A stretch of 64,000 bases of DNA from Phytohabitans sp036906915 (GTDB lineage Bacteria; Actinomycetota; Actinomycetes; Mycobacteriales; Micromonosporaceae). This document shows positions 44,050 through 51,815 of this stretch, piece by piece. Position 1 is the first letter of the stretch. Every line of letters begins with the position of its first letter. The stretch lies in assembly GCF_036906915.1 (NCBI RefSeq), contig NZ_JBAKHX010000013.1:1-64000 (forward strand). Reading direction: 5' to 3'. The position numbers were made by a program, and so were the translations under genes. The notes under the pieces are model-generated. The model had not been told where the DNA came from. It searched no databases and was given only the letters and a program-made list of their open reading frames with translations.

Positions 44050-44354
44050 GCCTGTCTCCGTCCACCGGCAACGAATCCACCCCCCACCGCCTCGAGCTGG
44101 ACCGTGAGTCCGTGGAGCGCGGCTTCGCCGGCCTGGTGCTCACCATCGTTGAGTTGCTGCGCCAACTGATGGAGCGACAAGCGATCCACCGCATCGACCA
44201 GGGAGACCTCACCGACGAGCAGATCGAACGGCTCGGCGCCACGCTCATGGCGCTTGAGGACAAGATGGGTGAGCTGCGCGACCACTTTGGACTCTCTCCG
44301 GAGGACCTCAACCTGGACCTGGGCCCCCTGGGACCGCTGCTGCCCCGTGACTGA
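44046..44354 (+). CDS. gvpK: Gas vesicle protein GvpK
   Basis: 102 residues from GTG 44046. LDRESVERGFAGLVLTIVELLRQLMERQAIHRIDQGDLTDEQIERLGATLMALEDKMGELRDHFGL is the GvpK core. Last gene of the operon; no gvpN or gvpC follows. No strong hairpin was seen in the 254 bases before the next gene. Confidence 0.93.
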   Translation: MSLSPSTGNESTPHRLELDRESVERGFAGLVLTIVELLRQLMERQAIHRIDQGDLTDEQIERLGATLMALEDKMGELRDHFGLSPEDLNLDLGPLGPLLPRD

Positions 44355-44608
44355 GACGAGCGGCGGCCGGTCCGTCCGGGGCAGCCGCCTCGTCGGATCA
44401 CTCCAGCTGGGACGGGACGGCGGCCTGTCCGCAGAGCACAGGATCCGATCGCGGGGTGTGCCGGGTCACATCGGCGATCTTCGACTCTGTGACCAGAGCC
44501 GACATTCACTTCACTGTGGACGGAGGCCTCCTAGGGGCTTCCCTTGTTCCGGTGACCGCCGGTAGCGTCTGCCGTGCGCCAAGTAACCGATGCACGGGGG
44601 AGAACTGA

Positions 44609-46243
44609 ATGCGGAACAACAGTTCGCGCCGCCTTTTGGCGGCGCTGGTGACGGCTGCCGCCAGCCTGGCGGCGATGGTGTCCACAGTGGGCGGTGGTGC
44701 GTCACCGGCCGCCGCCGCACCAGGCGGGTTGGCGGGTGCACCGCCGGTGTCGTGCGTCGACGACGGCACCAGCGGGCATCGGATCCAGTGGCTGTACGCC
44801 TATGAGCCGGGCACCAGCCGTTTCGCCGAGCGGGAAGCGGGCATCCGGGCCGCAGCGTGGGTGGTCGAGCGCAACGTCAACGACAGCGCGCGCCGCGACG
44901 GCGCCGAGCGGCGGCTGCGTTACCACACCTCGCGGAACCGGTACGGGGAGTGCCACGTCACCATCCAACAAGTGCAGATCCCCACGGGCATGACCAACAC
45001 CGGCGTGTGGAAGGAGACGCTCCGCTCGCTCGGGTACGCCGCCGGCAACCGGATCTACATGGTGGTGTCGGAGAACTTTCGGAGCTGCGCCGGCGTCGAC
45101 AACGACAACGTGGGCAACGACAGCACGCCGAGCACAAACAACCTGTACAACCAACGGGCGATCTGGGCCACGTTCGAGCCGGCCTGCTTCAACGGGCACA
45201 CCGTCACCCACGAATTCGCCCACGCGCTCGGTGGTGTACTGCCCAATGCCCCGAACTTCGTCGGGGGCGGGCACTGCAGCGACGGCAACGAGACGCTGTG
45301 CCAGGTCGACGCCCCGACCGCCTGTCCCGACCCGCTGGCGGTGCGGCTGCTGGACTGCAACCGTGACGACTACTTCGCGGTCAACCCGCAGGGCTCATAC
45401 CTGCCAACCCACTTCAACGCCGCCCTGCACAGCCTGTACCTGCAGCACGGTGCTTCCGTGCCGGCGATGACCACGATCCCGCCGCTCGCACCGCAGAACC
45501 TGCGCGCGACCGACGTGGAGGGCAGCTCGATCGCGCTCTCGTTCCTACCAAGCATCTCGCCAACGGGCGGCAGCTTCAGCGAAGACTTCCAGCTGCTGCG
45601 CGACGGCGCGGTGGTCGCGACGATCCCCGCCTGGCGGCCCACCGTGCGGGTGACCGGGCTGAGCCCGGGCAGCACGGCCACGTACACGGTCCGGCACCGG
45701 GTGACCGTCGGCGGCACCGTCCGTACCTCGGAGGAATCCCGGCCGCTGACCGTCACCACGAACAGCGGCACCGCACCAGCCGGCGCGGCCGAGGCGGGCG
45801 CGGTGCTGATGTTCAGCAACGACCTGGTGGACGGTAACGGCGCCAACATGGCCATGGACCTGTACAGCTTCTCGGAGAACGACGGCGCCAACATCGTCAA
45901 CTGGCCCGGCAATGGCAAGATCAACCAGCAGTGGCGGGTGGCCGCGACCGCTCCCGGCAGCACCCACTACACGCTGACCAGCCAGCACAGCCTCAAGTGC
46001 GTCGCCATCGAGGGTGGCGCCGCCGTGGCGGGCGCCTTCGTGGTGCAGCAGACCTGCAACGGGGCCCAGTCCCAGCGGTGGACGTTCGCGGTCCAGTCAG
46101 ACGTGACGTACCAGATCCGGCCGGTCGGATCGGCCAACCTGTGCGTACAGTCCAACGGCACCTGGACCGGTGCCCGGCTGGCACTGGGTACCTGCTCGAC
46201 CACCGAGCCGTCGCAGCGCTGGACGGCCAACCGGATCGCCTGA
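44609..46243 (+). CDS. Secreted metalloprotease with FN3-like and ricin-type lectin domains
   Basis: 544 residues. Signal peptide (RRLLAALVTAAASLAAMVSTVGGGASPAAAA). The catalytic part holds HTVTHEFAHALGG, an HExxH-type zinc motif (His-Glu-Phe-Ala-His), with several Cys pairs. An FN3-like domain (PPLAPQNLRATDVEGSSIALSFLPS...LSPGSTATYTVRHRVTVGG) and a ricin B-type trefoil (GNGKINQQWRVAAT, LKCVAIEGG, QSQRWTF, NLCVQSNGTW) follow. An extracellular protease targeted by its lectin domain. Confidence 0.88.
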   Translation: MRNNSSRRLLAALVTAAASLAAMVSTVGGGASPAAAAPGGLAGAPPVSCVDDGTSGHRIQWLYAYEPGTSRFAEREAGIRAAAWVVERNVNDSARRDGAERRLRYHTSRNRYGECHVTIQQVQIPTGMTNTGVWKETLRSLGYAAGNRIYMVVSENFRSCAGVDNDNVGNDSTPSTNNLYNQRAIWATFEPACFNGHTVTHEFAHALGGVLPNAPNFVGGGHCSDGNETLCQVDAPTACPDPLAVRLLDCNRDDYFAVNPQGSYLPTHFNAALHSLYLQHGASVPAMTTIPPLAPQNLRATDVEGSSIALSFLPSISPTGGSFSEDFQLLRDGAVVATIPAWRPTVRVTGLSPGSTATYTVRHRVTVGGTVRTSEESRPLTVTTNSGTAPAGAAEAGAVLMFSNDLVDGNGANMAMDLYSFSENDGANIVNWPGNGKINQQWRVAATAPGSTHYTLTSQHSLKCVAIEGGAAVAGAFVVQQTCNGAQSQRWTFAVQSDVTYQIRPVGSANLCVQSNGTWTGARLALGTCSTTEPSQRWTANRIA

Positions 46244-46350
46244 CCACCAACACAAAGCAGTGACGCGCCGTGTTTGACACGTCCGCAACTTCGCGAGCAC
46301 GCCGGCGGCCAACTACGGCATTGGCGGAGCGGCCGGTACCGGATGCGATC

Positions 46351-46740
46351 TCATCCGTCCTCGCCCAGCAGGAGTCCGAGATCGTGCGCGGTCTGCAGGT
46401 CGTGGTAGGTGTGCGTTTCGTAGCCGCTCGCGAGAGTGCAGACCCGTTCGGCGGTGCGGCGTTCTGTGATGACCGCGATCCACGCCCAGACGTCACGATA
46501 GTCCGAAGCGAGGCGGGCCAGATGCCAGACCTCTAGGAAGGTCGCTTGGACGATGGCTCGGGCGTGGTTGCCGCCTGGGAGCCCACGGGCGGCGATCTCG
46601 TGAACGGGCGGCGCCAGGCAGTCGTAGAGCGCAGCGAACGCGACACGGTCGCGGCGGGCGGTCAAGTCGAGCAGGTCGCGAAGAAGGACCGCGCTCTGTG
46701 GCGGTGAGACCAGCTCGGACGCATTGTGAACCTGAGGCAT
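46351..46740 (-). CDS. Sigma-70 region 2-like protein lacking region 4
   Basis: 129 residues. DRVAFAALYDCLAPPVHEIAARGLPGGNHARAIVQATFLEVWHLARLASDYRDVWAWIAVITERRTAERV reproduces the ECF region 2 pattern (core-binding, -10 recognition), but the protein stops after about 25 more residues with no region 4 helix-turn-helix. It could be a stand-alone regulator competing for RNA polymerase or the product of a truncated gene. The upstream side carries GTACGC inverted repeats. Confidence 0.62.
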   Translation of the reverse strand: MPQVHNASELVSPPQSAVLLRDLLDLTARRDRVAFAALYDCLAPPVHEIAARGLPGGNHARAIVQATFLEVWHLARLASDYRDVWAWIAVITERRTAERVCTLASGYETHTYHDLQTAHDLGLLLGEDG

Positions 46741-47084
46741 GTCGGGCTCCCGGGGCTGGGAAGGGGCTACTGTCGCCGCCGGGGTCCAGGGCAGGTTGTA
46801 AGGAAACAGCCACCGTACGCGAGAGTAGCGTACCGCGTACGCTTACTTTCCGAAATCCTAGGTCCACGGTCAGGTGCCCGGCGATCATCTCGTGCGCAGC
46901 CGCCCGGCCGCGGCGACGGCGTAGACGACGGTGGCATACCAGCCGTGGCCGCCCGACTGTACGTTCTGGAAGCCGAAGGCGCCGCCGTACCAGCCTTCGT
47001 CTCCCTCCGGCCCTGGCCGCCGTCGGTCAGATGTGGCACAGCGGATGCGATTAGAACGACTGTGTTGTGGGGGACCCCACCGGT
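46741..47084. other. Divergent intergenic region with GTACGC repeats
   Basis: No gene in 344 bases. GTACGC (46815-46820), GCGTAC (46828-46833) and GCGTACGC (46835-46842) form inverted repeats 75-100 bases before the sigma-like gene, a possible operator. Confidence 0.5.
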
Positions 47085-47312
47085 ATGGGTATTGGTGTAG
47101 GCATTCTGCTGATCGTGGTCGGCGCGATCCTGACCTTCGCGGTCGAGACGACGGTCGCCGGGTTGGACCTGGACGCGGTGGGCTGGATCCTCATGCTCGC
47201 CGGCGCGGCCGGGCTGATCCTGTTCCTCTACATGAGCCGGCGTCGTCGCGCCCCTGGCGTGGTCGTGGCCGAACGGCGCAGCTACGACGACGTCGGCCGG
47301 CCGCCAGCGTGA
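47085..47312 (+). CDS. DUF6458-family small membrane protein
   Basis: 75 residues from ATG 47085, set by GGGGGACC upstream and by the family's MGIG start. Sequence MGIGVGILLIVVGAILTFAVETTVAGLDLDAVGWILMLAGAAGLILFLYMSRRRR gives two helices and a basic tail. Common in actinomycetes; function unknown. Confidence 0.85.
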   Translation: MGIGVGILLIVVGAILTFAVETTVAGLDLDAVGWILMLAGAAGLILFLYMSRRRRAPGVVVAERRSYDDVGRPPA

Positions 47313-47505
47313 TGGGCGACCGCCCAACGATTCGGTTGCTGGACCGGCGCACGCTCTGATCGATCGGCGTCGGGATGGGACCGAGGTGCCCGCCGCCGAC
47401 TCCCTCTTTGGGCGACGTGAGCGTTTAGAGATCGGTCGATGCGGAGACCCGGCAGGGTGGGCCGCCCTACGTTGGGACACCGGCCTGCTAGCAATGGAGA
47501 GCGTC

Positions 47506-47817
47506 ATGGGCGTTATCGCCTGGATCGTGCTCGGTGCCGTCGCCGGCCTCATCGCCGAAAACCTCACCGGCAAGAAGGTCGGCCTGCTGCTGGCCACCGT
47601 CATCGGGATCGTCGGTGCGCTGCTGGGCGGATTCCTGGCAAAGGAACTGTTCGGGGTGCAGACGCTGGACACCTTCTTCAACCTGAGTACCTGGATCACC
47701 GCGATCATCGGCGCCGTGCTGCTGTTCCTGCTGTTCGGCGCCGTCCGGGGACGCGGTGGACGGACCCGGCGCGCCGGCAGCGGTTGGCGTAGCCGCAGCA
47801 GAGCAAACCGGCGGTAG
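47506..47817 (+). CDS. GlsB/YeaQ/YmgE-type stress membrane protein
   Basis: 103 residues. MGVIAWIVLGAVAGLIAENLTGKKVGLLLATVIGIVGALLGGFLAKELFG with three Gly-rich helices is the transglycosylase-associated protein family, usually stress-induced. ATG 47506 follows GGAG at six bases. The basic tail is longer than usual. Confidence 0.88.
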   Translation: MGVIAWIVLGAVAGLIAENLTGKKVGLLLATVIGIVGALLGGFLAKELFGVQTLDTFFNLSTWITAIIGAVLLFLLFGAVRGRGGRTRRAGSGWRSRSRANRR

Positions 47818-47999
47818 TAGCAGGACCGGCGAGCCCTCACCGGACGGCTATCGACCAGGCGGCAATCGGTGGCCCGCGTGAAACTCACGGACAGGTGTGG
47901 CAGGGCACGGCGGGGTGTACTGTCCACCCTGTCACCCCAGTCCCCGGTGGCGGAATCCAGCGCGCAGCACGGATTCGTCCGCCATCAAGAGGGGTCGAC

Positions 48000-48197
48000 A
48001 TGGCTGGCACCACGGCTTCGCCCGTCGTCGTCCGATGGCTGTCCCGGACACGGCGATGTCGTGATCAGCACGGCCACTCGGTAGCGCGTACCGTCCTGCT
48101 TTCGTTGACCGCCGTGCGGCGCTTGGAACCGCCGGCTGTGCGGGATGCGGAGGGTGCCTGGTGGCAGCCAAGGTCGACCGTTCGTCGCCGCAGCTAA
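48000..48197 (+). CDS. Possible small basic protein before a strong hairpin
   Basis: 65 residues (MAGTTASPVVVRWLSRTRRCRD...LLSLTAVRRLEPPAVRDAEGAWW). AGAGGGG lies five bases before ATG 48000, and a perfect palindromic terminator begins 25 bases after the stop. No family recognised; the frame could be fortuitous. Confidence 0.35.
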   Translation: MAGTTASPVVVRWLSRTRRCRDQHGHSVARTVLLSLTAVRRLEPPAVRDAEGAWWQPRSTVRRRS

Positions 48198-48222
48198 AAC
48201 GAGACTTTCCAGGGTGGGGGAG

Positions 48223-48252
48223 GGGCCCCGGGCGGATATCCGCCCGGGGCCC
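48223..48252. terminator. 30-bp perfect palindrome, bidirectional terminator
   Basis: GGGCCCCGGGCGGAT followed at once by its reverse complement. It lies 61 bases beyond the end of the minus-strand GAF-ANTAR gene and just after a possible plus-strand gene, so it can end transcription both ways. Confidence 0.72.
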
Positions 48253-48313
48253 TCCACAACCGGTCCCACGGGAGACGTTAGCGACCTAGCCGTGCCTATC
48301 TGGTCGAGCGCTG

Positions 48314-49042
48314 TCAGCCGGGTGGTCTGGCGGCCGGCGCCGGTAGGATCTGTTCGGTTCCGTCGACGACGGCCTGGGCGAGGTCGGACAGGCGCCGGTT
48401 GTGGCTACGGGCGTTGTCGCGCAGCAGCTTGAACGCCTCAGCCACGTCCAGGTGGAGCCGCTCGGCCAGGACGCCCTTGGCCTGCTCGATGAGGACCCGG
48501 CTGCGCAGCGCGGTCTCCAACTGCTCGGTCAGGGCCTCGCGGCGATGGATGGCGCGTTGCTGCAACAGTCCGATCGTGGCCACGTCGGCCAGGGCTTGAC
48601 CGATACGCAGTTTCCCCTCATCCAGCGGACCCGGGGCGGTGTCGAACAAGTTCAACGCGCCGATGACCTCCGCCCGCAGCCGCATCGGCACCGCGTGCAC
48701 CGCGGCGAAGCCAACTTCAGCAGCGGCCGCGGTAAACCGCGGCCACCGGCCAGCGGCGGACAGGTCGGCGACCGACACAGGCTGGCCGGTGCGGAAACAA
48801 TCAACACACGGGCCCTGGTCGGTCTGCAGCTGGAACAGCTCCAGCAGCCGGGTCCGTTCCGAGGAGGCGGCCACCACCTGCAACGCGTCCCGCTGGTCGG
48901 TCAACAGCAGCCCAGCCGCCGACACGCCCAGCAGTTGTACGCACCGCTCGGTCAACCCGTGCAGGAAGTCGATCACGTCGAAGTCGTCGACGAGAGTGTC
49001 GGCCATCTCGACGAACACGTCGGCTAGCTGGATCTCGGCCAT
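48314..49042 (-). CDS. GAF and ANTAR domain RNA-binding antiterminator-type regulator
   Basis: 242 residues. GAF domain: LTERCVQLLGVSAAGLLLTDQRDALQVVAASS...PCVDCFRTGQPVSVADLSAAGRWPRF. ANTAR domain at the end: LETALRSRVLIEQAKGVLAERLHLDVAEAFKLLRDNARSHNRRLSDLAQAVVDG, with the conserved Ala and aromatic pattern needed to bind paired hairpins in nascent RNA. The ATG at 49042 follows GAGGGTG. Neighbour of a second GAF-ANTAR-like gene. Confidence 0.9.
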   Translation of the reverse strand: MAEIQLADVFVEMADTLVDDFDVIDFLHGLTERCVQLLGVSAAGLLLTDQRDALQVVAASSERTRLLELFQLQTDQGPCVDCFRTGQPVSVADLSAAGRWPRFTAAAAEVGFAAVHAVPMRLRAEVIGALNLFDTAPGPLDEGKLRIGQALADVATIGLLQQRAIHRREALTEQLETALRSRVLIEQAKGVLAERLHLDVAEAFKLLRDNARSHNRRLSDLAQAVVDGTEQILPAPAARPPG

Positions 49043-49149
49043 CTCATTCACCCTCGCTACACAGTGGGCCCGCTCGCCTGGACAGTAGACCTGCGCACTC
49101 GGCGGCCTTCCGCCGCCCAACGAATGTCACCTGAGCACGCCGCTGACAG

Positions 49150-49872
49150 TCACCGGCGGCCGCCGTCCGTGTCAGGGGCGAATCGTAGCCGTCGGGCGAC
49201 GACGTCCCCTGCGACGTCATGCAGCCGCCGGTCGTGGGCGTACGCATAGGCGCGCAGCCGGATCAGCGCAACCGCCGCGCTCACCCCCAACTGCACGGTG
49301 ATCATCCCGGTTGCCTGGTGCACCTCTGGGTGTGCCAAGGAGATCGGCTCGGGCCGGCGTCCGTCCGCCTGTGGCCGGTCGGGCTGCGCCGCGTCCAGCA
49401 GCAGCGCGCAAGCGGTGTCGGCCAACAGCAGCGCGTCAGCGAGCTGATCGCCGTCCAGGCTGCCGGGCTGGCCGCGGTAGAGCTCCAGCACACCGACCCG
49501 GACGGCGCCGACGTGCAGCGGCAGCGCGAACACCGCACCCGCCCCGGCCGATACCGCCGCGGGTGCGAACATCGGCCAGCGAGCCAGGCGGTCCGAGCCG
49601 GTCAAGTCGACAGCTAGCGCCGGACCGCCGTCGACGGCATCCACCCCCGGACCCTCGCCCAGTGTCAGGCCCAGCTCCGCAAGCTCCGAGGCGACCTCAT
49701 CGGTCGCGTACACCGTTTCGCGGGCAGTAGCGCCGAGCACCACCGTGACGGCGGCACCGTCCACACCAGCAGCCGCCGTGACGAGGTGGCACACGTGGTC
49801 GACCGCGATCGGCCCACCCTGCGCACGTTCCACGAGCAGACACCACAGCCGCATCCGGCGATCGGCGTTCAT
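49150..49872 (-). CDS. Second GAF/ANTAR-type regulator
   Basis: 240 residues. GAF part: GVDGAAVTVVLGATARETVYATDEVASELAELGLTLGEGPGVDAVDGGPALAVDL. C-terminal ANTAR-like helices: HPEVHQATGMITVQLGVSAAVALIRLRAYAYAHDRRLHDVAGDVVARRLRF. Start at ATG 49872 has GGGACGG upstream. Same direction as the first GAF-ANTAR gene, 107 bases apart, and divergent from the sigma factor gene. Confidence 0.88.
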   Translation of the reverse strand: MNADRRMRLWCLLVERAQGGPIAVDHVCHLVTAAAGVDGAAVTVVLGATARETVYATDEVASELAELGLTLGEGPGVDAVDGGPALAVDLTGSDRLARWPMFAPAAVSAGAGAVFALPLHVGAVRVGVLELYRGQPGSLDGDQLADALLLADTACALLLDAAQPDRPQADGRRPEPISLAHPEVHQATGMITVQLGVSAAVALIRLRAYAYAHDRRLHDVAGDVVARRLRFAPDTDGGRR

Positions 49873-50312
49873 CGCACCGTCCCACCCGGACACCACGCCA
49901 TCGAACGTCGTTGCATGAGGGCGCCTCCGATACCAAGCGGTTCGTGAGGCCGCGACGGGCAGGTGACGTAAGACAAGGACCGGGTCGAACGCGACTGGCT
50001 CCTCGGGCGGTTTCTCACCACCCAGCCTACGCCCGACGCGCCCGAATCCGCGCAACCGCCGCAGCACGTACCTTCCATGCTGGCCAACGCAGCCGAACCC
50101 CAGCCGCCGCGAAGGCCGCCCCTGGTGCCTATGGAGCATCGGCGTAGAGTGATCCGCAGGATCCGCCCTTCACCACAACCTATGCGCGAGTCAGCGTTCA
50201 CGCTGGCGCGCCCACGCCGCCCGGACCCCGCGGTCACAATCCAGCGACTTCGCGGCACCTCCAACACTGGGCTCCGTCCGCCGGCACTCCGCGGCGACTT
50301 CCCGGTAGGGCG

Positions 50313-51227
50313 ATGATCACCATGACCATTCTCGTCGAACCAGCCCTGATCACTGCGACGCTCACCCATCCCGCCGAACCGACGACGCCGGCCGCCAGCC
50401 CTCACCGGCTCCTCACCACGACCCTCCACACTGTTCCCACAACACGCCGCTGGCAACCGGGCGACGCGCCCGCCAGCACCGAGCAACTGCTACGCCTGCG
50501 CGACGACCTGCCGGCTGAACATCCCGACCGAGCCCGACTCCGCTCCCGGGCCATCGAGGAGAACCTGTCGCTGGCCAGCCGGCTGGCCCGCCGATACGCC
50601 GGTCGCGGTGAACTCCTCGACGACCTCGCCCAGGTCGCCGCCCTCGCCCTCATCACCGCAGTCGACCGCTACGACCCCAGCCGCCAAGTCCCCTTCGCTG
50701 CCTACGCCGTCCCGACCATCCTCGGCGCCCTCAAACGGCACTTCCGCGACACCGCCTGGGCTATGCGCGTTCCGCGCGCGGCCCAGGATCTGACCCGCGA
50801 GATCGCCACCGCCACCGGCGAGCTCAGCCAACAGCACGGCCGCCACCCGACCGCCGCCGAACTCGCGGACCACCTGCACGTCGGCATCGACGAGCTGCGT
50901 GCCGCGCTTGGCGCCTCGCAGGTCTACAACCTGGTATCGCTGAACATGCCGCACACCGCGGGAACCGGCATCGACCGCATCGACCTGCTCGGCGGGATCG
51001 ACCCGCACTACGCCGGCGTCGACGACACCCTGACACTGCAGCTGCTCATGGCAGCACTTCCCATGCGGGAACAACGCATCCTCAGCCTGCGATTCTTCGA
51101 CCACATGACCCAGACCCAGATCGCCATCGAGGTCGGCCTGTCCCAGATGCACGTCTCCCGACTACTGAAACAGACCCTTACCCGGCTCCGGGCCGCAATG
51201 ATCGCCAACAGCGCCACCGCGCGGTAG
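50313..51227 (+). CDS. SigB/SigF-family RNA polymerase sigma factor
   Basis: 304 residues. Region 2: ENLSLASRLARRYAGRGELLDDLAQVAALALITAVDRYDPSRQVPFAAYAVPTILGALKRHFRDTAWAMRVPR; region 3: LTREIATATGELSQQHGRHPTAAELADHL; region 4: LPMREQRILSLRFFDHMTQTQIAIEVGLSQMHVSRLLKQTLTRLR. This is the SigB/SigF/SigG class governed by partner switching and recognising GTTT-N-GGGTA promoters, one of which precedes gvpA. The first 75 residues are Thr/Pro-rich and unusual. No anti-sigma gene is adjacent. Confidence 0.93.
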   Translation: MITMTILVEPALITATLTHPAEPTTPAASPHRLLTTTLHTVPTTRRWQPGDAPASTEQLLRLRDDLPAEHPDRARLRSRAIEENLSLASRLARRYAGRGELLDDLAQVAALALITAVDRYDPSRQVPFAAYAVPTILGALKRHFRDTAWAMRVPRAAQDLTREIATATGELSQQHGRHPTAAELADHLHVGIDELRAALGASQVYNLVSLNMPHTAGTGIDRIDLLGGIDPHYAGVDDTLTLQLLMAALPMREQRILSLRFFDHMTQTQIAIEVGLSQMHVSRLLKQTLTRLRAAMIANSATAR

Positions 51228-51328
51228 GCATGAACAAAAGGTGCACGTCAGCGACAGCCGGCACGCGGTAACACCGGTGAGCTGACCGCCAACGCACGCA
51301 CGACAGTCCCCGGACGCGCCGCCGAGGC

Positions 51329-51380
51329 CGAAACCGCCACCGGTTGAACTACAGTGTTCGTTCAACCGGTGGCGGTTTCG
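51329..51380. terminator. 21-bp perfect stem, bidirectional terminator
   Basis: 51329-51349 and 51360-51380 are perfect reverse complements around a 10-base loop. It lies between the convergent sigma factor gene and a small basic protein gene that ends six bases on. Confidence 0.82.
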
Positions 51381-51385
51381 TCGGT

Positions 51386-51511
51386 TCAGTGGCCGGTCGG
51401 TGGGATCACTGATGCCGGCTTCGCATGCTTGGCTTTCTTAACGGCGCGTTTCTCCTTCAGGCTGCTTGCCTGCTTTTTTCGATCTTCCTTGTGTGCGGAC
51501 TTGTTGGCCAT
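51386..51511 (-). CDS. 41-residue lysine-rich small protein
   Basis: MANKSAHKEDRKKQASSL...KRAVKKAKHAKPASVIPPTGH, with about one third basic residues. A strong GAGGAGG lies six bases before ATG 51511 and a terminator follows its stop. It is downstream of groEL and a 71-residue gene on the same strand. Likely nucleic-acid or ribosome-associated by composition; function unknown. Confidence 0.72.
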   Translation of the reverse strand: MANKSAHKEDRKKQASSLKEKRAVKKAKHAKPASVIPPTGH

Positions 51512-51542
51512 GAGTGCCTCCTCGTGTTTCGGGTCACGCCGG

Positions 51543-51758
51543 TCAGCTCAGTGTGGAGTCGACCACGCCGCGGTCGGGCCGGGCATCGGATGTCAAGGTG
51601 TCGACGTTGATGCCGAGGGTTTGCAGCAGTGAGGCGTTGCTCGCTGTGTCGATGAGCGCGGGTAGCTCCTTCTCGACCCAGTCGGCCCTGCCGTGAAGGT
51701 CCCGAGATCGTAGCGTCGCCACCACCACGGTCTTCTCTACGCATGTCGCTGTAGCCAT
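51543..51758 (-). CDS. 71-residue protein of unknown function downstream of groEL
   Basis: MATATCVEKTVVVATLRSRDLHGRADWVEKELPALIDTASNASLLQTLG... with GAAGGGAA before the ATG. It follows groEL by 57 bases on the same strand and may be co-transcribed. Family not recognised. Confidence 0.6.
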   Translation of the reverse strand: MATATCVEKTVVVATLRSRDLHGRADWVEKELPALIDTASNASLLQTLGINVDTLTSDARPDRGVVDSTLS

Positions 51759-51815
51759 GGTGAATTCCCTTCGCCCTCACGGGCTAAATCCACTGCGGAC
51801 AGATGTGTCTGACCG

